Shown piece by piece: positions 1 to 5,200 of a DNA stretch of 7,478 bases (position 1 is its first letter; every line of letters starts with the position of its first letter). The DNA is from Bacteroidota bacterium (lineage in GTDB: Bacteria; Bacteroidota; Bacteroidia; Chitinophagales; Chitinophagaceae), in the NCBI GenBank assembly GCA_028877045.1, contig JAGWPQ010000437.1:1-7478 (forward strand), written 5' to 3'. The translations under genes were made by a program, and so were the position numbers. The notes below the pieces were generated by a model, which saw only the letters and a list, made by a program, of their open reading frames with translations, was not told the DNA's origin and made no database searches.

Positions 1-3
1 ATA

Positions 4-402
4 TTAGCGAAGTTTTAAACAAAAAGTCTTGTACATCTCCCAAAGAACTAAACTTACCGCTCCAAAGCCTGCAAGAAATCCAGCACTCACTAAAAGACGT
101 TCGTTCCTCATCCTTGTTTCTAAATCGATTTTAATTTCTTTAAGTTTTAATTTATCATCTATATCTTTTTGAACATACCCGCCGTATTCACAAAATAATC
201 TTCCACTAACCGAAATTTGATAATTGATATTATCCTGATGTTTGATAGCGTATCCATCCGAAATAAAATGTTCTAATATTTCTCTAACATCATCAGTAGT
301 CTTTAAATTAAAATCAGCCTTCCAACCTGTTAATTGCTTTACCTTATCACTACTATTATTCATTTTATTAAGACATAATGTCAATATCTCGCAAGTAATC
401 AT
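4..402 (-). CDS. Small winged-helix-like protein with a C-terminal membrane anchor (hypothetical)
   Basis: Unnamed 132-residue protein. Residues about 1-75 look like a compact helix-rich domain ending in a beta-hairpin: an N-terminal helix (ITCEILTLCLNK), a helix TTDDVREILEHFISDGY, then YQISVSGRLFCEYGGY. This order resembles small winged-helix domains of the type seen in short Bacteroidota hypothetical proteins; that is recollection, not a search result. A charged linker (about 78-101) leads to one hydrophobic segment at about 103-124 and a short basic tail, so the protein is probably anchored by its C-terminus with the domain in the cytoplasm. The ATG at 400-402 is preferred because the first helix begins there; a second ATG at 361-363 would give 119 residues and remove most of that helix. 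No Shine-Dalgarno site is seen. The gene is monocistronic in view and preceded by its own promoter-like region. Its function is unknown: DNA binding is possible but untested, and a membrane-associated toxin or sensor cannot be excluded. Confidence 0.6.
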   Translation of the reverse strand: MITCEILTLCLNKMNNSSDKVKQLTGWKADFNLKTTDDVREILEHFISDGYAIKHQDNINYQISVSGRLFCEYGGYVQKDIDDKLKLKEIKIDLETRMRNERLLVSAGFLAGFGAVSLVLWEMYKTFCLKLR

Positions 403-428
403 AAAAAAAGTTTCTACTAAATTAGAAA

Positions 429-464
429 CAAATATTGATGAATATTAATTCATCTTCCCTCAAA
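429..464 (-). promoter_or_regulatory. Candidate promoter of the small membrane-anchored gene
   Basis: On the minus strand TTTG (464-461) is followed after 24 nt by AATATTTG (436-429), which differs from the Bacteroidota -7 consensus TAnnTTTG only at the first base. Transcription would start near 424, leaving a leader of about 22 nt before the ATG at 402. The spacer is longer than the usual 17-23 nt, so this is a weak match. The position just downstream of a minus-strand terminator suits an independent promoter. Confidence 0.3.
437..454. promoter_or_regulatory. Perfect 7-bp inverted repeat, possible operator
   Basis: GATGAAT (437-443) and ATTCATC (448-454) are exact reverse complements around the 4-nt spacer ATTA. 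The 18-bp site falls between the -33-like and -7-like boxes of the small winged-helix-like gene, where a bound dimer would block RNA polymerase. Autoregulation by that gene's product is an inference from position only. In AT-rich DNA an inverted repeat of this length can also occur by chance. Confidence 0.3.
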
Positions 465-465
465 T

Positions 466-494
466 AAAAAAAGCCCCATTCTTTCAAATGAGGC
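466..494 (-). terminator. Intrinsic terminator, minus strand
   Basis: Read on the minus strand, GCCTCATT (494-487) pairs with AATGGGGC (480-473) around a 6-nt loop, giving 8 pairs with one G-T wobble, and is followed by a run of seven T (472-466). On the plus strand the wobble becomes a C-A mismatch and there is no T run, so it works in the minus direction only. No intact gene lies directly upstream of it: it is the third terminator-like hairpin after the end of the gyrA operon. Confidence 0.7.
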
Positions 495-536
495 CAAAAC
501 CAATTGGATCAAAAAATACATCCCCCCAGATGATGT

Positions 537-629
537 TTATTTTACCAATTTAGGCTGACCTGCAATCGTAATACTTTTATATTTCACCGGCCCTAAGTCA
601 CAGTCATTTTATTTTACAATTGGTTTCAT
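537..629 (-). pseudogene. Short broken reading frame, possible gene remnant
   Basis: From ATG at 629-627 the minus strand reads MKPIVK, a TAA stop (611-609), then continues in the same frame through 24 codons with normal-looking codon use, ending in KYKSITIAGQPKLVK and TAA at 539-537, about 43 nt before the terminator at 494. Alternatively, the frame that reads GLRFVNDSLNETNCKI just upstream would join the second half if one A were removed from the AAAA run at 611-606. Either way no intact start-to-stop gene exists. The protein is not recognised. It may be the decayed 3' end of a lost gene that kept its terminator, or a chance open stretch. Confidence 0.25.
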
Positions 630-684
630 TTAAACTATCGTTAACAAACCGAAGGCCTATGCCCCCTATTCAGCTGTAAAATAA
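537..684. repeat. Three copies of TTATTTTAC, two direct and one inverted
   Basis: TTATTTTACCAATT at 537-550 and TTATTTTACAATT at 609-621 are near-identical direct copies. TGTAAAATAA at 675-684 is the exact reverse complement of 609-618, so copies two and three can form a 10-bp stem. A second 10-bp inverted repeat links 497-506 (AAACCAATTG) to 617-626; part of this is trivial because CAATTG is itself palindromic. The stems use overlapping bases and could be alternatives in an RNA. No known RNA family was recognised. Confidence 0.3.
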
Positions 685-693
685 GTAGCACAA

Positions 694-725
694 AAAAGCC
701 CTGATTCTTACGAAACAGGGCTTTT
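694..725. terminator. Bidirectional intrinsic terminator
   Basis: AAAAGCCCTG (694-703) pairs perfectly with CAGGGCTTTT (716-725). Inside, after an A-A mismatch, TTC (705-707) can pair with GAA (712-714) to close a TTAC loop. The T tract is six T in the minus direction (697-692 on the complement) and TTTTCTT in the plus direction, so both directions are possible with minus slightly better. It sits about 105 nt beyond the terminator of the gyrA operon, with no established gene between them. Confidence 0.75.
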
Positions 726-739
726 CTTGGGGGGAAGAT

Positions 740-817
740 ATGAGAAAATTAAAAGGCTCAAAACCAAAACAAGGGTACAATTATAGTAAGGACACAGAAA
801 TTTACATAATCCCCTAA
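740..817 (+). CDS. Possible 25-residue basic small protein (unproven)
   Basis: ATG at 740 opens a 25-codon frame starting MRKLKGSKPKQGYNY and ending EIYIIP before TAA at 815-817. Lys and Arg are frequent in the first half. A purine-rich GGGGGGAAG stretch (729-737) just before the start could act as a ribosome-binding sequence. The ORF lies wholly between two hairpins (694-725 and 831-859), and the second can end plus-strand transcription shortly after the stop codon. No plus-strand promoter matching the Bacteroidota consensus was seen. So short an ORF arises easily by chance; the case rests on the placement and the G-rich leader. Confidence 0.22.
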   Translation: MRKLKGSKPKQGYNYSKDTEIYIIP

Positions 818-830
818 ATGTTTTTAAAAT

Positions 831-859
831 AAAAGACCACCTTGTTCGGGTGGTCTTTT
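831..859 (-). terminator. Intrinsic terminator of the gyrA-TPR operon
   Basis: AAAAGACCACC (831-841) and GGTGGTCTTTT (849-859) are exact reverse complements with a 7-nt loop. In the minus direction the stem ends in TTTTATTTT, a good T tract, 20 nt after the stop codon of the TPR gene. In the plus direction it ends in CTTTTAAG, so it may also stop plus-strand transcripts. Confidence 0.85.
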
Positions 860-878
860 AAGAATATGGGTGATCTTA

Positions 879-2264
879 TTATTTCTCGTTTTCAGCAGTG
901 TCGTGCATATTATCGTAGAACTTATATTTTGCATCCAAAGCATCATACGCTTTTGCATCTTTGCCTCTCACCTTATCTCTTTTATACATATACAAATTGG
1001 CAAGAAAATCTATTGATTTTATGTAAGAGCTTTTTTCGAATCTGTCTTTCGGATGTTTCTCTTTTAATACGGTGAAAGCTTTTTCCAACCAGTTGACAGC
1101 AGAATCAGCTGATTCAAGGATTTGCATTTCAACACTATCGCGTGAAGCTTTGACAGGATCGGTCAATAATTTGAATTTAGCATCTTGTGCTGCTTTCTTT
1201 TTAGGATCTTTTTCAACAACTTTTTTGGTATTTATCTCCTGTAAGGCTTTAGTTAAAGCCCTGTATTTATCGTCGTATGTATTGAAGTCGTTGTAATGTA
1301 TAACACCTGCATTGAACGCTGCAATTGAATTTGAAGGGTCTAAAGTGAATGCTTTTTTAAATGCTTCGCGTCCTTTGATCTGGTATGCTAAAATCTTTGC
1401 ACTGTCCAACCCTTCTTTATCTTCTTTAGAAAGATTTACAAACATGTCGCCAAAATGAAGGTATTTGGTGGCGGTTAAAGTGCCGGCAGCATTTTCTCTT
1501 TCATAAAATGCAGTTTTGCCTGCAAGGTCATAGAATTTTCTGATGAAATCCAATTCATACTCATACCAGTTTTCCTTTGGATATGTTTTTTCGCAGATAG
1601 CATAATATTTGTAGAAATTGGCCGAATCTTTTTTGTCGCTGCTGGCAATCAGGATATAACGATAGATGTCAAGATTTGCTTCACCTGCAACATGGTTATC
1701 AACTAATCTTTCGTAGAATTTGGTTGCCTCATTTATTTTCATTGCGTTTTGTGCAGAATACCCGGCATACAAAATAGAAGTGGTATCGAATGGCATGGTA
1801 AGTGAACTCCACTTATTTTTATAAATGATATCGTAATAATCAACAGAATAATTAAAATAATACAATGAAGAATCCCATTTTTTTGAGTTGAAAGCTTTGA
1901 TACCCTGATTGAATGAAGTTGTATAAATATCGAATGCGGCGTCGTAGCCATTGTTTTCTTTCATGCTTTTCATGCTTGTATCCATCGATACACATTTTTT
2001 AAAAGCATCGCTGGCAGCCACTTCTGCAGCCGGGTATTTTGCTCTCAGTTTTTCATCCTTATAAACTGCTGCATAGATCTTGGCTCTCCACATCCAGTAT
2101 TCGGGTTTAGCCAATGCCTTTGTATCAGATTCAAACTTGTCAATTTCGGTTTTAGCCATTTCAAGCTGACCTAAAAGCGAAGCTGTTTGTACTTTTTTAA
2201 AATCCTGTGCTTTAACAAAAAAAGACAAAGAAGCAAAAGCGGAAAGCAATAAAAGCTTTTTCAT
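879..2264 (-). CDS. Exported tetratricopeptide-repeat-like protein encoded directly after gyrA
   Basis: A 461-residue protein of unknown specific role. Residues 1-19 form a Sec signal peptide: MKK, a hydrophobic core LLLLSAFASLSFF, then VKA with likely cleavage before Gln20. There is no lipobox cysteine, so the mature protein is probably periplasmic. The rest is rich in paired amphipathic helices with TPR-like spacing of A, G, Y and F, clearest at about 57-91, 115-146 (NQGIKAFNSKKWDSSLYYF), 163-190 and 297-325 (AFKKAFTLDPSNSIAAFNAG). A Lys-rich segment lies at about 347-364. TPR folds are usually protein-protein scaffolds; no catalytic motif was seen. The ATG lies 15 bp after the gyrA stop, so the two are almost certainly co-transcribed, and a strong terminator follows. 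I recall a TPR gene after gyrA in other Bacteroidota, which would make the pairing conserved, but that was not checked. Confidence 0.9.
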   Translation of the reverse strand: MKKLLLLSAFASLSFFVKAQDFKKVQTASLLGQLEMAKTEIDKFESDTKALAKPEYWMWRAKIYAAVYKDEKLRAKYPAAEVAASDAFKKCVSMDTSMKSMKENNGYDAAFDIYTTSFNQGIKAFNSKKWDSSLYYFNYSVDYYDIIYKNKWSSLTMPFDTTSILYAGYSAQNAMKINEATKFYERLVDNHVAGEANLDIYRYILIASSDKKDSANFYKYYAICEKTYPKENWYEYELDFIRKFYDLAGKTAFYERENAAGTLTATKYLHFGDMFVNLSKEDKEGLDSAKILAYQIKGREAFKKAFTLDPSNSIAAFNAGVIHYNDFNTYDDKYRALTKALQEINTKKVVEKDPKKKAAQDAKFKLLTDPVKASRDSVEMQILESADSAVNWLEKAFTVLKEKHPKDRFEKSSYIKSIDFLANLYMYKRDKVRGKDAKAYDALDAKYKFYDNMHDTAENEK

Positions 2265-2279
2265 AAATTAATTGTTTAA

Positions 2280-4955
2280 TTATTGGTTATCAGTTGATTT
2301 AATTGTGTCATCTGGGCTTACACTTTCATCTGTTGAAGGCGGCATTCCTTCAACGGTTTCAGGATTGATCTCAGTAATTTCATCTGCTTCCTGTTCTTCT
2401 ATTTTAGAAATAGCAGCAATATGATCGCCTTCGTCCAACCGGATTAAAATTACACCCTGTGTTGCCCTTCCCGACTCTTTGATTGTTGCTATTGGTGTTC
2501 GCAAGGTAATTCCCGATTCACAAGTGATGATCAGATCTTCTTTCTCACTCACATCTAAAATGCCAACCAAAGTTCCTGTTTTTTCGGTAACATTTATAGT
2601 TTTAACGCCTTTTCCTCCGCGATTGGTAATGCGATACACATCTTCACCGTCTTCATCAATCAATGGCGTACGTTTTCCAAAACCATTTTCACTTACGACT
2701 AAGACAGTCTTTGATCTGTCATCACGGTTAATACAGATCATGCCGATCACTTCATCGTTAGAATCATCTACTTCAATTCCATAAACACCAATGGCTCCTC
2801 TTCCTGTTGGGCGAACTTTCTCTTCGGGGAAGCGAATAGCACGGCCACTTTTTACAGCCATCATGATCTCATTGTTCCCGTCGGTCATTTTTGCTTCGAG
2901 TAATTGATCTCCTTCATTGATGGTGATAGCATTTATACCATTTGCTCTAGGGCGACTGAAATCTTCGAGATATGTTTTTTTGATGATACCCTTCTTGGTA
3001 CATAAAACAATATAATGACTCTGTGCAAATTCTTTGTCTTCTAAATTCTTAACATCAATAATGGCTCTTACTTTATCATCCGGAGGTATCTGAATTAAAT
3101 TTTGAATAGCTCTGCCCTTTCCTTGTTTTTCGCCTTCAGGGATCTCATACACTTTCAACCAGAAACATCTTCCCTTTTCGGTGAAGAATAACATGGTGTG
3201 ATGTGTGGATGCAACAAATAAATGTTCAACATAATCTTCCTCTCTTGTTTTACTTCCTACAGCTCCTCTTCCGCCACGGCGTTGCTGACGGTATTCGGTT
3301 GCTGATGTTCTTTTGATATAACCTAAATGCGAAATAGTTATTACCACATCTTCTTCTTCGATCAGGTCTTCAATGCGCATTTCGTCAGCGAGGTATTGTA
3401 TCTCGGTCTTTCTGGCATCGCCGAATTTATCTTTTACTTCCAACAACTCGGTCTTAATTAAATCATAACGCAATTGTTCGCTTCCCAATAATTCTATCAA
3501 ATGTGCAATGGTGATGACGATCTCTTTAAATTCTTCAACGATCTTATCACGCTCCATGCCGGTAAGACGTTGCAAACGCAATTCAAGGATCGCTTTGGTT
3601 TGCACATCAGATAATCCTTCTTCCTGATTATAAACGCTGACATGAATCTCTGCGAATAATTCCTCACGCAAATACCATTTTTCTTCCTTGCTTCTTTTTT
3701 GCAATGCGATCTTAGCTTCATCAGGAGTTCTGCTGGCACGGATCAAACTGATCACTTCGTCCAGATGATCCAATGCTTTAAGATAACCTTCCAAGATATG
3801 TGCTTTCTCCTGTGCTTTACGTAATTCGAATTTAGCACGGCGAATTACTACTTCCATCCTGAATTCTACAAACTCAACGATCAGGTCTCTGAGATTTAGG
3901 ATCTTTGGACGGCCTTTGGTTAAAGCAACATTATTAATACCATAACTGGTTTGCAGTTCGGTAAACTTATAGATCTGATTGATGATGACCTGTGCAACCA
4001 CATCTCTCTTCAGGTCAATTACAATTCTGGTTCCTTCGCGGTTATTACTTTCGTTGTTCACATGTGCAATGCCTTCGATGGTTTTGGCATTCACCAGCTG
4101 ACCAATTTTATCGGTCAGCATATCTCTGTTCACCTGATAAGGAACTTCTGTAATTACGATCTGTTCGCGGCCGCTTGCTTTTGTATCCACATGGCATTTA
4201 CCACGTAATACCAATCTTCCTCTACCGGTAAGCAATGCCTGCTTCACTCCTTCCATTCCGTAAATGATACCACCGGTAGGAAAATCAGGAGCTTTTACAA
4301 TTTTTATTAATTCTTCAATGGCTATGTCGTGGTTATCGATATATGCAATACAACCATCCACTACCTCGCTTAGATTATGGGGCATCATATTGGTTGCCAT
4401 ACCAACAGCGATACCCGAAGAACCGTTTACCAATAATTGTGGAATCCTTGTTGGCAACACACTTGGCTCCTGCAATGAATCATCGAAATTGAGTTGAAAG
4501 TCAACAGTTTCTTTTTCTATATCATCCAGCATTGCCTCAGCCAAACGCTGTAAACGAACTTCGGTATAACGCATGGCAGCAGGCGGATCACCATCCTGGT
4601 TACCAAAGTTACCTTGCCCGTCCACCAACATATAACGCATGGTCCATTCCTGTGCCATACGCACAACGGTATCGTAAATGGATGCATCACCATGCGGATG
4701 GTATTTACCCATTACTTCCCCAACAATACGGGCCGATTTTTTATATGCTTTGTTGCTGTTATTTCCCAATTCGTTCATCGCATATAAAACACGGCGGTGA
4801 ACGGGTTTGAAGCCATCGCGAACATCAGGTAATGCACGTCCTACAATAACCGACATCGAATAATCGATGTAAGCGGTCTTCATTTGTTCTTCGATATTTA
4901 CCTGTATAATGCGATCATTATCGCTTGTTTTTTCCGGTAGCAGATTTTCTTCCAT
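2280..4955 (-). CDS. gyrA: DNA gyrase subunit A
   Basis: Subunit A of the cytoplasmic A2B2 gyrase, which uses ATP (through GyrB) to introduce negative supercoils by double-strand passage. Length is 891 residues. The breakage-reunion domain runs from about 15 to 520: SVIVGRALPDVRDG (35-48), the quinolone-resistance region with HPHGD (86-90), and AAMRYTE (126-132) carrying Arg129 and the DNA-cleaving Tyr130. The C-terminal beta-pinwheel (about 530-850) begins with the GyrA-box QRRGGRG (558-564), which separates gyrase from topoisomerase IV (ParC), and has later blade motifs such as VRPTGRGAIGV (714-724) and TNRGGKGVKT (777-786). An acidic tail follows (about 853-891). The start is secure: an in-frame TAG lies 12 nt upstream and alignment with known GyrA begins at about residue 18. 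At the position of E. coli Ser83 this protein has Ala91; Asp95 matches E. coli Asp87. It is the first gene of an operon with the downstream TPR gene. Confidence 0.99.
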   Translation of the reverse strand: MEENLLPEKTSDNDRIIQVNIEEQMKTAYIDYSMSVIVGRALPDVRDGFKPVHRRVLYAMNELGNNSNKAYKKSARIVGEVMGKYHPHGDASIYDTVVRMAQEWTMRYMLVDGQGNFGNQDGDPPAAMRYTEVRLQRLAEAMLDDIEKETVDFQLNFDDSLQEPSVLPTRIPQLLVNGSSGIAVGMATNMMPHNLSEVVDGCIAYIDNHDIAIEELIKIVKAPDFPTGGIIYGMEGVKQALLTGRGRLVLRGKCHVDTKASGREQIVITEVPYQVNRDMLTDKIGQLVNAKTIEGIAHVNNESNNREGTRIVIDLKRDVVAQVIINQIYKFTELQTSYGINNVALTKGRPKILNLRDLIVEFVEFRMEVVIRRAKFELRKAQEKAHILEGYLKALDHLDEVISLIRASRTPDEAKIALQKRSKEEKWYLREELFAEIHVSVYNQEEGLSDVQTKAILELRLQRLTGMERDKIVEEFKEIVITIAHLIELLGSEQLRYDLIKTELLEVKDKFGDARKTEIQYLADEMRIEDLIEEEDVVITISHLGYIKRTSATEYRQQRRGGRGAVGSKTREEDYVEHLFVASTHHTMLFFTEKGRCFWLKVYEIPEGEKQGKGRAIQNLIQIPPDDKVRAIIDVKNLEDKEFAQSHYIVLCTKKGIIKKTYLEDFSRPRANGINAITINEGDQLLEAKMTDGNNEIMMAVKSGRAIRFPEEKVRPTGRGAIGVYGIEVDDSNDEVIGMICINRDDRSKTVLVVSENGFGKRTPLIDEDGEDVYRITNRGGKGVKTINVTEKTGTLVGILDVSEKEDLIITCESGITLRTPIATIKESGRATQGVILIRLDEGDHIAAISKIEEQEADEITEINPETVEGMPPSTDESVSPDDTIKSTDNQ

Positions 4956-5002
4956 GTATCTTTTCTAAACTGAATTTTTTGAGTAATAGTGAGATGAATT
5001 CC

Positions 5003-5030
5003 GCCTCATTTTAAGAGGCTTGCGAAGATA
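5003..5030 (-). promoter_or_regulatory. Weak gyrA promoter candidate followed by a leader hairpin
   Basis: On the minus strand TATCTTCG (5030-5023) differs by one base from the TAnnTTTG -7 consensus. A T-rich CTTTTT lies about 17 nt upstream (near 5052-5047) but there is no true TTTG. If used, the start site would be near 5018, giving a leader of about 60 nt that opens with a 5-bp hairpin, GCCTC (5019-5015) with GAGGC (5007-5003). Such a 5' hairpin can stabilise mRNA. No better promoter was found in 4956-5200 on this strand. Confidence 0.25.
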
Positions 5031-5080
5031 GCCTTTTACAGTCGTAAAAAGCGTATAAAATCAGTGTTTTTTAAAGGGTT

Positions 5081-5096
5081 TTATCCACAGCTGTGG
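5081..5096 (+). promoter_or_regulatory. Consensus DnaA box overlapping a 12-bp palindrome
   Basis: TTATCCACA (5081-5089) is an exact match to the DnaA box TTATnCACA. It overlaps CCACAGCTGTGG (5085-5096), a perfect palindrome. The mirror arm continues as TGTGGAGTA (5092-5100), which matches an inverted DnaA box at 7 of 9 positions. The pair lies in the divergent space between gyrA and the dehydrogenase gene, roughly 130 bp upstream of gyrA and 110 bp upstream of the dehydrogenase. DnaA acting as a transcription regulator here is an inference. One perfect box is too little to call a replication origin. Confidence 0.5.
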
Positions 5097-5188
5097 AGTA
5101 TGAAATAAGTTCGCTTTTTGAGACACTTGAACATTTTTTTCAGCATCAATGATTATTCAATTCCAGCTTAAAACTAACATCGAACAAG

Positions 5189-5196
5189 TATATTTG
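5189..5196 (+). promoter_or_regulatory. -7 promoter box immediately before the dehydrogenase start
   Basis: TATATTTG matches TAnnTTTG exactly and ends 4 nt before the ATG at 5201. Transcription from such a box normally begins a few bases downstream, so the mRNA would start at or next to the A of the ATG and have no 5' leader. No TTTG is found at the expected -33 position (about 5166-5169 reads GCTT), so the promoter is only half consensus. Confidence 0.45.
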
Positions 5197-5200
5197 ATTC

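Noticed and set aside
450..521. 23-codon minus-strand ORF starting MYFLIQLVLASF
   Set aside because: It reads straight through the terminator stem and T tract at 466-494, so it would rarely be fully transcribed.
551..566. Minus-strand GCAGGTCAGCCT as a possible signal recognition particle RNA core
   Set aside because: The required GGAAGCAG-type tetraloop and asymmetric loop sequence do not follow; only a short GGTCAG match exists.
842..1075. Plus-strand open frame overlapping the end of the TPR gene
   Set aside because: It starts inside the loop of the operon terminator and runs antisense to the TPR gene.
2479..2784. Plus-strand open frame of about 100 codons inside gyrA
   Set aside because: It is antisense to the conserved GyrA C-terminal domain, has no start-site signals and its amino-acid make-up is a by-product of gyrA codon use. 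The same applies to open frames at 3951-4208, 4264-4497 and 4532-4810.
2280..4955. ParC (topoisomerase IV) instead of GyrA
   Set aside because: An intact GyrA-box QRRGGRG at 558-564 and a full set of C-terminal blade motifs identify gyrase.
4956..5200. Replication origin between gyrA and the dehydrogenase
   Set aside because: Only one perfect DnaA box and one degenerate partner are present, without a cluster of boxes or a nearby dnaA/dnaN context.
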